Assembly: GCA_025602905.1 (NCBI GenBank)
Contig: JAHLKI010000002.1
Span: forward strand, 682,001 to 746,000
DNA: 64,000 nucleotides
Direction: 5' to 3'
Source of the DNA: Phlyctochytrium arcticum
Lineage: Eukaryota; Chytridiomycota; Chytridiomycetes; Chytridiales; Chytridiaceae
Part shown: piece by piece, positions 9,532-21,948 of the stretch
Position numbering within the stretch: position 1 is the stretch's first letter
Layout: every line of letters starts with the position of its first letter
Translations under genes and position numbers: made by a program
Notes under the pieces: model-generated
Seen by the model: only the letters and a program-made list of their open reading frames with translations
Told to the model about the DNA's origin: nothing
Database searches by the model: none

Positions 9532-12500
9532 ATGGCGCTCGCCAATTCAATCATAGCACCACGGGGGGGGGGGGCCGCAACGCCAACGGGAGGCACCTCC
9601 TGCTCGACTTCGTCTGGTAAGGGGGTGTGGATGGTGGTCTATGCATGTTAAACACACGACTCACCTGCAATTTCCTTCTCATTCTCAGAGCCAGGTCCAT
9701 CATTCAATCCCAAGAATGCCAAACGTATCCCACGCCCTTCTCAGCCAGGCAGAAAGTCCAAACGCCCTCGACCTCGCACACCTTCTCCACGCACACCCTC
9801 TCCACCTCCTTCGGCGTCGTCTCGACCTCAAGAACCGTTGTTGTCCTCGTCTCCAATGCGAGAAAGAAGGAGAAGCTATCCAAGGACGCAGTAAGTTCAA
9901 CAAACCCAGACGGAAACGAGAGTCACTCACAACTAAACCGTTACTCCGTCATTACTAGGAAGACAAAAGAACCCTTGCGATTGCCACTTGCTCGACTCTA
10001 CCATTCAAAATATGACCGTCCATTACCGCTCTAACCAGAGGGAGTGTTTGCTGCACGGCAAGTCGTTGGCTGAACGAAAGGAGCTCAAACGCCAGATCAC
10101 AAGAATCAAGACCGGCGAGCCTGTACGATCGTCTACAGGCAGCGCCCATTCCAAGTCGTCGACTTCTCGCCCACTTCCAGGAGGTTAACCGACTCTTTCA
10201 GCTCCCTCACAACCATTGGATTTAAGCGTCACAGAGCGACCGCCGACAGTGGTAAACGAGACGGATCAGGTAGACGAGGAGCAGGAGGTTCAGGAAGACC
10301 AAATGGGGGAGAATGAGGAGCAGCAGGAACAGGAGGAATCAAACGCAAAGTCGAAATTCAGCGTGAAGTTGGGACTCACAAAAACAGTCAAGTCGGATGC
10401 AATGGGCGAACGCATCGTGGACGCCGTTCTGAGGTGAGATTTTCTTTGGAGTCTGTGGAGGATTGCCCGAACTTCTGCTCAATTGTGACGTCTGAATAGG
10501 TTCAACGAAATCACCTACCATGGTCTCAAACTACTCTCCGTATACACCATCATGTTGGGGAAGACGCTTCCACCCTTCGACCGTCCGGATGGGAAAAGAC
10601 TCATTCGACAGTGTTTCTACGCTGTTTCGGTGACGACGAGACAAACCGTACCGGCGACACCGGTGGATCCTCGCCTCCAAAAGAGCCTTCGATGAGTACC
10701 GAAAACAGCTTCCCGAACAGGATCGTAAATGGCCTTCCAGAGAAGCGTTGAATCAGTCTTTGACCTACCACACCACCACCGTCATGGCTGACATTCGTCG
10801 TCACATCGTCGTTCACCTGGTGAGCCGAATCACAAAATACGCCAGGATCAAGCTCACCCACATTCTTGGATCATCCCCTTCCAACGTCTCCTTGGATCCC
10901 CGCGACGTAAAGGAGCTTGCTCAGCGATTAACCAAGCGCCTTGTCTACAATGAGAAGCAAGCCTGGGTAATCGCCAAAAACAAGAATGAAGACCCTCCCC
11001 CAATTCCTGCTTGGGCGAGACCTTCTGATGTGTACGACATTCTCAGGCTTCCAACGAGCCCCCAACGCAAGTCTGATCAACACCTCTTCAGCCTTCTGTC
11101 CACTCACAAGGAACTTGCGACTGCTGTTTCCCAGGTCTTCGACTCTGTGGTCCATCGCGTCGAAGGCAGCGGTGGTCTTCCGATTTGCTCCAGCAAAGCC
11201 CGCGACTAATATAACGAAACGGGAACAGAAAACCCATGGCTGAAACGTTACTATCCCCTGCATCGTTTCCTTCTGCGAGAAATGGAAGAACTGAACGGGA
11301 CAGTAGACAACAACATTGGCGGCGATGGTTCAGAGGAACCCATACGGATTGCGGAATCCGCTCCTCGCATTCATCACGCTTGGGCTCGGCGGAAGGTGAC
11401 AAAAATATGTGGACGACACCCCGAAGTCTTCGTTTCCCGCCGTTCAAGACGGCGCGCCACAATGGCGTTGTTGAAGGCAGTGACCAACCGGCTGACCTTG
11501 GAAGCCAACAGTGAAGGTAAAGTATTGCGAATCGCCATTATGAAGTGCGTTCGGTAGGACTCATCAGAATCAAACAGGCTCGAGTCGAGGGAATAGAAGC
11601 TGCAAACGCAGAGGAATATTGCCTGAATCCATCATGACGGAGGTAAAGACAAAGGCAGCAAAAACAATCCGAAAACTGGAAGGGAGCTTTTGCTTGAAAG
11701 GGACCGGAAAGCCCACTGGCCAGGACCGTTCCCGCCTGTGGACGTTATTGCCACAACCTTCTCTTCGCCGCCGCCACATGCTCTTGGACACCACAACCCT
11801 GGTAGAACTCTACAAAATTATCGACTGTCGACGGGCCCTCGAATACGAAACGGCCAGACTAGCCGCCCGGAAAAAAATTTGGGCTCAAGTTTTTCATCTC
11901 GAACGTGTGAAGGGCGTGGACTTTTCTGAAAGGTAATTGTTCGCCGTTTCTGTGGAAGTGTTGTTGGCCGATACTGATAGAGTTTACGTGCAGACCATTG
12001 CAAGGGAAGAGACGCGAGTTCACGAATATCATCAGCACCGACGGGGAGGCCTGTTCCTTTATTTGTCGTCGACCGAAGGCTGGAGCAACTGGAAAAGCGG
12101 ATCCTCCATCCCCAAGATCGGTTTGTTTTGACGAAGAAGTGGTTTTCCGATCTATCGACCCGGGTGAGTCGGATGTTATTTCCGGATATATTCCGAGAAT
12201 GACCTTTGACCCGAACGACCGTCACCGTCTGTCACCATCTCAACCGGATATCGACCAACAACGGATGCCTGCCACTAGTTCGCCGCACCAACAACGGAAG
12301 GAAAAGGCAAAAATGGGCAAGGAAACAACGTTTGGCATGTCCGGAAAGGAGTGGCGGCACCTGGCCGGACACAACTTCACAGACCAGTGGCGAGACGCCT
12401 GGAAGAAGGAGGTTGCCGCCGTGGCGGGTGTATAAATTTCCACACTTACTTCCAGTATCACCACACCCAAGACGGCCATCCTTCAAACGAATCTCACACA

Positions 12501-13230
12501 TCTGCAAACAACGTTTCGTTCCGTCGACTTTTTGACCACGTACCATTCGAAAGAGCACCGCTGGAATTTTTTTAAATACCGGCAATCCCAAAAGGCGTTG
12601 AGCGAAGTTGTCAGACGGGTTAAAGGCGATGACTTACAAAGGGACAAATCCAGGGTTATTGTTGCGTTTGGCAATGGCAAATTTGGTGGTCGGAAAGGAA
12701 GGGAAGTAGACGAGCTCCCCTGAAGAAAATCAAAAATCATCTTTCCACATATGTCACTTTGGTGCTGATAGATGAATATCGTACCTCGCGAGCATGTTCA
12801 GGCTGTTTGAAGGAAGAATGCTGGCAGGATGACGAGAGCCAGACACCACCGCCTGTACCAAGTGTGACCGATGATCCAGATGATGTTGAAGAGCTGAGAT
12901 GGGAAGCCCTCGATGAAGACGACGACAACAATACAGCCAAGGATGACAAGCAGAAAGAATGGTAAGTCGGAAACACATGTCGCAAGGATTCCCAATTCTT
13001 CGACTGAAACACATCACAACAGGGACGTCGAACCGATGTATCGATATATTTACAAAGGGAGCCGTGAAGCGATCTATGCCGTACGACATTGCCAAAAATG
13101 CTACACGACATGGAACCGAGACACCAACGCCGCCCGAAACATTGCTTTTCTCTTCTGGTACCAAAGGCGATTCGGCGTGGGGAAGCGACCATTCCCCCTG
13201 CGTCGATCATCACCCCTTGTAACAAGCTGA
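9532..13230 (+). pseudogene. Fanzor (TnpB-like RNA-guided nuclease), one frame break
   Basis: Eukaryotic relative of IS605/IS607 TnpB; characterised Fanzors cut DNA guided by an omega-type RNA. Proposed exons: 9532-9616, 9689-9890, 9963-10183, 10235-10433, 10500-10610, 10684-11171, 11229-11516, 11578-11932, 11994-12386, 12456-12961, 13023-13230; all introns are GT-AG, 51-73 nt and phase-compatible. The N-terminus is Pro/Ser/Arg-rich, then an acidic Gln/Glu segment. Recognisable motifs: TLLPQPS (about 11745), STDG (about 12030), RuvC-I Asp in IDPG (12157-12159), AFGNGKF (about 12665), DEYRTS (Glu at 12774-12776, probably the displaced catalytic Glu of Fanzors), CSGC and CQKC zinc ligands, and RuvC-III NRDTNAARNI (Asp 13120-13122). 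The exons total 3056 nt; the frame breaks at a C4 run (12717-12720), where one extra base would give about 1018 residues. As read, the protein stops before the DEYRTS, zinc and RuvC-III parts, so this copy is inactive or the base is an assembly error. Confidence 0.85.
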
Positions 13231-13284
13231 CTGCGCATTCCCTTGTTAGTTTCAAGACGCGTCGCGCGACGCGTGCTGCGCAGT
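13230..13284 (+). ncRNA. Candidate guide-RNA 3' structure after the Fanzor ORF
   Basis: ACTGCGCA (13230-13237) pairs perfectly with TGCGCAGT (13277-13284). The loop contains an 18-bp perfect palindrome (13257-13274, ACGCGTCGC and its complement). The outer stem begins at the last base of the Fanzor stop codon. In TnpB and characterised Fanzor loci the guide RNA derives from the 3' end of the gene and its flank, so this is the natural place for it. The RNA itself is an inference. Confidence 0.45.
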
Positions 13285-13925
13285 GTCTGCCGTGTCTTTC
13301 CTTCATTTTACAAGTATATAGCCTACGGTAGTTTTCCCCTCCCCCGTAGCTTAACCGACAACCCCCACAGAATAGTACTAGTCAACTGTACTTTACACTG
13401 AACAAAGTTATACTTCACCAATGGGACATCGTCCCTGCTAATCCTGTTATACCCCTACTAGCTGGGATTGCCACGTGACGGCATCACACATTACTTACGG
13501 TAAGACGTTCGTTGTTTTGTCGCCGTTTGCTTTTACTGATCGTGTCTTCGATCCCACCAAATCTTTTGAACCTCTAACCGCTCACCCTGAAACCGTCATT
13601 TGTACATAAATCCTGTATGCCGTTTAATAGTAACAGACTCGAAAACGATTGCTACTTTTTGTTTGTCAAAACCGTCGCATAAGGACCCTAAGTAGATTGT
13701 CAGACAAGATAAAATCAGGCCTATAGTCATTCCGTCTCCCTCCGACTGCGACGAGCCTGCAAGAACGACCATCCTGCATTATACATCCCTGCATCATCCG
13801 TCCTCTGCTGCTGCTAGGCTGACTTGCAAAACCTCCGATTGGGGGCAGAAACGCGTCGAGTCACTTGCAAATAACGCGTCGTTACGGGTTGGCCGGGCAG
13901 ACTCGGGTGAGACTCGGACCCTCAA
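13285..13925. other. Region right of the Fanzor gene
   Basis: No ORF looks protein-like. It should contain the element's right end if there is one. I saw no terminal inverted repeat matching the region left of 9275. Confidence 0.45.
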
Positions 13926-13931
13926 CGGGTC

Positions 13932-13938
13932 TATAAAA
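13932..13938 (+). promoter_or_regulatory. TATA box before the orphan leader exon
   Basis: TATAAAA lies 83 bp upstream of the ATG at 14021, in a GC-rich context similar to the other TATA promoters in the window. Confidence 0.45.
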
Positions 13939-14020
13939 GGAGCAGCGGAGGGTAGCCCCATACTTTTACTGCATAACAAGCATTGCAACATTTACAACTA
14001 AGAGCAACTCATTACCAAGA

Positions 14021-14182
14021 ATGCTGATGACAACAGGCTGTCGACTGGCCGCCCGTAGCCGGACAATGGCGGCATCACACACGCTGGGTCTAGCCAAGAT
14101 GCAGCTTTACCTCGTTCCACGAGCAGCAACAGCTGGACTACATTCATCACGGCTTGTACGCAGCCATGATGAGAAGAAGTAA
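14021..14182 (+). CDS. Orphan first exon with mitochondrial-type presequence
   Basis: ATG 14021 opens 53 codons rich in Arg, Ala, Ser, Leu and Thr with almost no acidic residues until the end (CRLAARSRTMAASHTLG, then RAATAGLHSSRLVRS), which is the composition of a mitochondrial targeting peptide. The frame ends at a TAA that overlaps a perfect donor (GTAAGT at about 14179). I see no matching downstream exon before ABD1. The right-hand direct repeat starts right at the donor. It is either a truncated host gene, its body displaced by rearrangement, or a genuine micro-protein. It is not recognised. Confidence 0.4.
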   Translation: MLMTTGCRLAARSRTMAASHTLGLAKMQLYLVPRAATAGLHSSRLVRSHDEKK

Positions 14183-14281
14183 GTAATTTCGCCATGTGAC
14201 CATGTGACAAATATTCCCACCTCTCACATCGAAATCATTCGACCCAAATGTCAAACCAAATCAAACCACAATCCAACTTGT
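14181..14281. repeat. Right copy of the dispersed direct repeat
   Basis: Counterpart of 6911-6992, with the same ordered blocks (CGCCATGTGAC, TATTCCCACCTCTCA, TCAAACCA, CAATCCAACTTG). It is longer by small insertions, among them a second CATGTGAC and an ACCCAAATG stretch. It lies immediately upstream of ABD1. Confidence 0.8.
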
Positions 14282-14355
14282 TTAAAAGGTTGTTTTGTAA
14301 CTTTTGTGACAGAAGCCTTGTTCTCAAAATTCGAATCACGAACATTAGCAAAATC

Positions 14356-15808
14356 ATGACGGGAGGACAACAACAAGAGCAGCAGCAGCAGCGTCGGACG
14401 ACGGGTGGTGGCATTAGTGTACTTAACCTAGTCAACAATGAGGATTCGTCGAGTCAGAATGGGTGGGGTGACAAGAAGGAAATTCAAAAGACTAGTAAAG
14501 TAGTAGTCGAAGAGCAGTCAAGAAAGGAAGTTCCGAAACCATCATTATCGAAAGAAGAGAAAGTAGTACCCACGAAAGAAGATCAATCGATGAAACGACA
14601 GGATATACCAGCACTTCCCAACCCATCTTCAAAAGAAGAGAAACGAGAGAGTAAACCTGCGTCGAAAGAAGATCAACCGATGAAACGATTGTATACCGAT
14701 CAGGATATAGCTGCCGGACTCTCATGTGTGGATTTACCACCCCGGATGGAAGGGTTCGGGTCTTCCAATCGGTATCCCCAATCAAGAGGTGGTGGCCAGA
14801 ATCGAGGCAGAGGAAGGGATACTTACCACCCCTACGCCCGTCAAAATAATCGGGATGGCTCAACGAGAAGGGAAGGAAAAGACGAAGTAGCAGCCCACTA
14901 CAATGCCCGCCCGCAAGTCTCCCGCTCCGTTCGTCAATCCTCACCCATCCTCCACCTCAAAAATTTCAACAACTGGGTCAAATCCCTCCTCATCCATAAA
15001 TTTTCGCGAGAACCCTTCTCACCCCCTCACACTGTCCTCGACCTCTGTTGCGGCAAAGGCGGGGATTTACTCAAATGGTCTAAAGCGGGAATACAACATT
15101 TGGTTGGGGTTGATATTGCTGCTGTGTCGGTTGAACAGGCTAAAGGACGATATACTCAAGGCAGAGGACACGCTTTTTCTGCAGAGTTTATTGCTGCAGA
15201 TTGTTTTGGCGAGGATTGGACATCCCATCTTCCCACCAAACACTTTGATTTAGTCTCATGCCAATTCGCACTCCACTACGCTTTCGAATCCGAATCCCGG
15301 ACCCGGGCCGCCCTAAGCGGTATTGCATCCCTCCTTTCCCCAGGCGGAGTCTTTTTCGGTACAGTCCCCAACGCCCAATGGCTCATCTCCCGACTCCACC
15401 ACGCCCCAGGTTTGGACTTTGGCAACAATCTTCTAAAAATCCGGTTTGAACAGAAAAGTACGTGGCCGGTGTTTGGCCATAAATACTGGTTTGAGTTGGT
15501 TGATGCGATTGATGATTGTCCAGAGTATTTATTGCATTTTCCTACACTTGTCAGGTAAGCCTCACCTCACCACCCCCCTTCCTCCTTTTACCCACCCACT
15601 AACTCCGACTTTTAGTATGGCAAAAGAATATGGAATGGAATTAATCTACCGGAAACCGTTTCATCAGATTTTTAATGAGGAAAAAGAGGATCGGGAGAGT
15701 TTGGGGTTATTAAAGAGGATGAATGTATTGAATGAGGAGGGAACGATTGGAATGGATGAATGGGATATTGTGGGGTTGTATCTGGGGTTTGCGTTTCGGA
15801 AATTATAA
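14356..15808 (+). CDS. ABD1: mRNA cap guanine-N7 methyltransferase (ABD1/RNMT)
   Basis: Nuclear enzyme that adds the N7 methyl group to the mRNA cap, using S-adenosylmethionine. Exon 1 (14356-15554) has a long disordered, Gln- and Lys-rich N-terminus with an RG-rich patch, then the catalytic domain: HLKNFNNWVKSLLI, the SAM-binding VLDLCCGKGGDLLKW, VGVDIAAVSVEQA, and FDLVSCQFALHYAFE, all hallmark RNMT motifs. The intron is 15555-15615 (GTAAGC...TTTTAG). Exon 2 carries FHQIFNEE and the C-terminal WDIVGLYLGFAF. The frame opens upstream at 14248, but the ATG at 14356 is preferred because the upstream part overlaps the dispersed repeat. Confidence 0.92.
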
Positions 15809-16096
15809 CTTTTGGTGAATATGGGGGGTTTGGGTCTGTATCTGTTTTTGTAAAATGAGAAGATGGGATCTGACCACAGTTATATTCACTTTGCATGCTG
15901 CTTGTATGGATCTTTTTGCTCTATATTTTGGTAACCGTCATAAATACCCCTTTCAGATATGTTTGCAAAAACAATTCTTGTTCGTCGTCAGACCTATATA
16001 TACAAATTAAACACAACCCATTTTTTTTCCCGGGGTGCCGTTTGCTCCTCCTTTCGAAAAATCATGTTGTGGTTTTTCTTATCCCCAACATCCTCC

Positions 16097-16470
16097 TCAT
16101 GACGTTCCGTCTTCCTTCCTCCTCCGCTCATACACCTCCTTCAACCGCCGCCGCTCCTCCCTAACCCCCTCCAAATCTTTGGGCAATTTAAACAACTCTT
16201 CTTCGGGGACTCGAAAACTATTAATCGTTTCCACCTACTCACAAAATCAATAAACAATTTGTAAAAAGTGGGATAGGAGACGTTACGTGGCTGGCCCCGA
16301 AATACTGTTGGAGTTCGGGACGGTTGAAGAGGTAGAGGGTGCCGACTGGGAAGAAAATGTAGATTCCAAACTATGGGGATAAAGGGTTATTGGAGGTGTG
16401 ATAAGGGGAGGGGAGGAGGGGGTACCTTGAGGACTTCGGCACGGACAAAGTTTCGGGGGTGGAGTGTCAT
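16097..16470 (-). CDS. PET100: PET100 cytochrome c oxidase assembly chaperone
   Basis: Small inner-mitochondrial-membrane protein that helps Cox7/Cox8/Cox9 join complex IV. Three short exons on the minus strand, too short to stand out individually: 16470-16426 (MTLHPRNFVRAEVLK), 16370-16287 (FGIYIFFPVGTLYLFNRPE, the single membrane helix and family signature) and 16234-16097 (charged Arg/Glu-rich tail ending at TGA). Both introns are GT-AG and phase 0; the product is 88 residues, normal for PET100. The gene is tail-to-tail with ABD1. Confidence 0.82.
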
Positions 16471-16761
16471 TGGATTGATCTGTGTAGTTTTGTTTTGGGT
16501 GGAAGTTGAATTCTGAAGTCGTCGGTCGGAATTTGGAATTTTGGCCAAACTGTAGATGACTGTGCCGCAGATCACTTTGCAAGGTCATGACAAACACCAT
16601 CTTCCCAAAATTTGTCCTTGAATTCTCGCTCGAGGTTGAAAGGGCCTATAACATTTAAGAGGCCTTTTGCCTCTTTCTCAAGCACACTGCCATAGTGTGA
16701 GGGAGAGAAAATCCTCAAGACGGGGAGGGCTTCACCGACGACAAATCGATTACCAAGTGTG

Positions 16762-18475
16762 ATGGACTCGTCTCTACAAGAAAAGGCCTCGAAAGAGACT
16801 AGGAATCTGAAACTCAAAGTCGAACAACTAGAAAAAGTAAACGTTTTCTCTCATTCCCTTCCTGACACACAACACACAAATCTCACACACCCCAAAAATT
16901 CAAAAATTAGGAGAACGCCGCCCTCAAGAAATCCCTCTACGAGCTCTCCACCCGGTTCAACCACCTAGCCCACAAATCCGTGCCCTTCAGTCTCGATTCC
17001 GTAGATCTGATCACCCCGGCTCCAGTCATTGAGACGAGTAAACAGGGCGAAGAGTTTACGACGGCGAGTAGTAGAGAGTCGGGAACGTTTAAAGATGGGC
17101 GGCAGTTTGGGCTCAAGTTTGATCTAAAGGTTTGAATTTATTGATTGGGCAAATGGGGGGTTGTTGTATTGAAATGTTGTTTAGGGACATTCGGGGGCGG
17201 TGTATGCGGTCGAGTTCTCGCCATGTGGAAAATTACTGGCTTCTGGGTCATTCGACAAGACGGTTCGGATCTGGGATGCCATGAGTACCCAAAAAGAGGT
17301 GCGCAAATCACCCCCACCCTTTACCTCTCCTTGCCCACTCACTCTATTTAACAGCTTTACTGTCTCAAAAACCATACATTGAACGTCTCGGACCTCTCCT
17401 GGTCGCGCGATTCGGCCGAGTTGTTGTCGGGTGGATACGACCAGTGCTGTAAAGTCTGGGATGCCGAGGGCGGCAAATTGGTGGGGAGTTATGCTATGGA
17501 TGGGTTTGTACAATGTGTCATGTTTAATCCTAGTGGTAAGCATTATGCAAATCAACATTTTTTTTGGGGCCGAATGCTTTGGTTGATATTTTCGTTTAGA
17601 TCGGAATATCTTTTTTAGCGGAACATCCCGTAACGCACTCTGCATGGTCGACCGTCGCCAACCCGATTCAGCCCACGTATTCCGAAACGATTCCATGGTC
17701 AATTCTCTGTAAGTCCCCCCTTTCCTCCCCATTACACCATCCTAACCCTTCTTTCTTAGCTACGTCTACCAAGACGGCCTCAGCGTCCTATCCGGCGACG
17801 CATCCGGGTACTTGAAAGTCTGGGACACGCGTACCGGAATATGCATCCAATCCACCCTCAACGAACCCTCCAAAAAACCTATTTCGCATGTCACGGTCTG
17901 TTACGGGGATACCGAGGACGAACCGCGGTATTTGACGGTCAACAGTTATGATAATGTGTTGCGAGTCTATGATCGTGGCTATGCGCCGCCCCTGAGCCCG
18001 CATCGCTTGATTCATGCGCTGAAGGGCTACAAGAATAAGAATTGGCCGATTAAATCGTCGTTTCATCGGTTGAAAGAGGGTAATTAACTTTTTCGTTCCT
18101 TCTTTATGTTTTTTGGAGACTAAACATTTCTGTAAAGGGAAATCAGTCAATAGAGGAACCCAAGATGAACCCTACGGCACCGGCAAATCCGACCCATCAC
18201 CCACAACCGACTCCCTCCTCCCCTCCTCCGACCAAACATCCTCTTCCAAATCCGAAACCAACATGCTCATCGCCACCGGCAGCGCCGACCCCTTCATCTA
18301 CGTCTACAGCGCCGGCACAGCTGAAGGCACCGGCGAATTGTTGCAGCGGATAGAAGGACACTCGGATCGGGTTTATGCCGTCAATTTTCATCCCACTGAA
18401 CCGATTCTTGCATCGTGCTCGGCGGATTTTTCGGTCAAGGTTTGGGTTTTGAATGGGAAAAAGAAGAAGTCGTAG
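16762..18475 (+). CDS. WD40-repeat protein with N-terminal coiled coil
   Basis: The N-terminus is a short coiled coil ([19 protein letters not shown] continuing into a second exon), followed by a linker and WD40 blades: [31 protein letters not shown], a blade ending [16 protein letters not shown] and, near the end, [30 protein letters not shown]. About seven exons with 50-70 nt introns can be chained; the stop is at 18473-18475 after a poly-Lys tail. A single seven-blade propeller is likely and would act as a scaffold. I cannot assign a specific orthologue. The start ATG at 16762 opens the coiled coil. Confidence 0.8.
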
Positions 18476-18986
18476 TGCGTGCGGTTTTTTTGTGTAGATT
18501 GTATGATGATTATATACCCCTCCTCTTTTTGTTCCTCCTAGACAATTTTTTTATTTATGTGATGTTTTTTACCCGTTACAAAGCGTATACGTTTTGACAT
18601 TGCAGTGGTGCAGCTTCAAACCCGTTTTTTTTTCATTTCCGAACAGTATTCGGTACCCCTAAAAAAGTATATACTTACATACATGCTCCTGGTCGGCATG
18701 AACATCACACTGCAACGGGATGAGAGTCCATTCCCCAACGCACCACAACCACATCACCAGAAACAAAAGGTCGAACAAGAATGCAAGGGTATGACCATCT
18801 ATTATTAACTTCTACTATAACAAAAAGGAAAAATAATGTACTAAAACTGATTGACAAGAATACGGAAAGGGTGTAGTATGTACAGCACGAAAATAAAGAA
18901 GGGAGAGAGACCAAAACAAAAGAAAAAGAAAAAATACACCGATGGAAGGAGAGAGGAGCAGTTGTTGTGTTGTAAAATTGAACAGA

Positions 18987-20592
<1,606 letters not shown>

Positions 20593-20983
20593 TCAGGTAA
20601 GCCGTCGTTCGTCGTTGCTCGTAAAAATGAAATGTAATGGGAGTGTTCCGGGAGGCCAATGGAAGTGAGGCAGGAAAAGTGTGGGGGGAGCGACCAAAAT
20701 CGCGAAACGATGGCGCTAGCACTGCGCCACGCCCCACAATCCGTGTGGGGAACGTGGCGCAGCCGGAATTTGTCAGAGCCGCTGCGTCACCCCGGGTGGC
20801 CCAGCCATGCAAACCCGCCCGCCAAAGTCTTCACATGCGGAGATCGCCGATCTGGCGGGAGATGCGTACTTTAGCCGCATTCGGCTTTTATTACATTTAT
20901 CTCAACTGGGTTTAATTGAGCTTTTGGGCTTCGTCTGAATCTGCGTCTGAATCTCCGCCTTTCCGTGGCAACATCACCAAAAG

Positions 20984-21487
20984 ATGTCGGCCAACAAGAG
21001 ACAAAAGATATCAAGTGGGCCCGAGCCGTCACTCACACCTCTAATTCTTCCAGAACTAGCACCAGCAATAACTCCCTCAAATCCACCGCAAAAAACCGTC
21101 CTCAAAAACTCACCATATCACTACTTTACCCTCACCTTTGGCAAACCACCTACCCGCCAATTCACCCTCCCCCAATTCCGCCAAGCCATCCATGCAGCCC
21201 TCAAAGATCTCTTTGGGATCGTTGGCTCATCGCATACCGTTGACATCCTGAAATTTGTAGAGTCCAAACAATGGGCTCTGATCCGGACTGGATACGAGTA
21301 TGTCGTCCATTCAAGTTTGACCCATGTGTCTATATGTACTGATAACGTTTATAGAAGTTTACCCGCCTTACGGATGGCATTGACGCTTATGACTTCGTAT
21401 AATGATTTACCGTGCGCATTTGAAGTTATGGCATCGTCGCCATATTTGTTTTCCTTGGCTGTTGATAGCCGTGACTGGACGGTGTAA
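20984..21487 (+). CDS. RPP14: Ribonuclease P/MRP protein subunit Rpp14
   Basis: Two exons. Exon 1 contains YHYFTLTF, FRQAIHAALKDLFGIVG and VDILKF, the signature of the POP5/RPP14 family that binds the specificity region of RNase P and MRP RNA in the nucleus for 5' tRNA processing. A GTATGT donor near 21300 and a TTTATAG acceptor near 21355 join it in phase to exon 2, SLPALRMALTLMTSY..., which ends at 21487. Length of about 145 residues fits the family. It is divergent from its upstream neighbour. Confidence 0.75.
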   Translation: MSANKRQKISSGPEPSLTPLILPELAPAITPSNPPQKTVLKNSPYHYFTLTFGKPPTRQFTLPQFRQAIHAALKDLFGIVGSSHTVDILKFVESKQWALIRTGYEYVVHSSLTHVSICTDNVYRSLPALRMALTLMTSYNDLPCAFEVMASSPYLFSLAVDSRDWTV

Positions 21488-21948
21488 ATGGATGCTTGCG
21501 GATGACTTCTATTTATCAAGATTGGTCAAAGACAGAGGACTTGCACCCCGAGATGCTGATATCTGGACTCAAGGTCAACTACCGGGATGGTCGTTATGTT
21601 CAGGTCGAGTCGGCGCCAGATCCTCCCTTGTGGATTCCGACAACCCGCTTCCCTTTGGTGAAAGACATGACTGTTTTGACACTTTGCCTCTGTCAGCCAA
21701 ACTGGTCAGGGTCAAACTGCCCCGTTTGCAAGATCTGGGGATTATGCCAGTTGAGATCCAGAACAGACGACGTGATAATATGACCAAACATATACCCCAA
21801 AAACAACCAAGCGACATGGCCCTACCTTTCCGCTCAAGTGGACAGGATAACATCAGTTCTTGGTAGCAGTTCAGAAATGTTCAATAGAGTAACGACATAA
21901 ATTATATAAACAAGTGTAGGTGGAATATTGGGTATATACATTTCCGAA
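21488..21948. other. Intergenic between RPP14 and JJJ1
   Basis: Two overlapping plus-strand ORFs (ends near 21783 and 21866) have moderately protein-like composition but no motif I recognise. They could be further exons or 3' UTR. The right part holds the JJJ1 3' end. Confidence 0.35.

Noticed and set aside
10611..10683. Apparent second frameshift in the Fanzor gene
   Set aside because: A GTGTTT...CCAAAAG intron of 73 nt joins the two frames in phase, so no mutation is needed here.
9532..13230. Bacterial IS605/IS607 TnpB contamination
   Set aside because: Ten spliceosomal introns and a TATA/heat-shock promoter indicate a resident eukaryotic gene.
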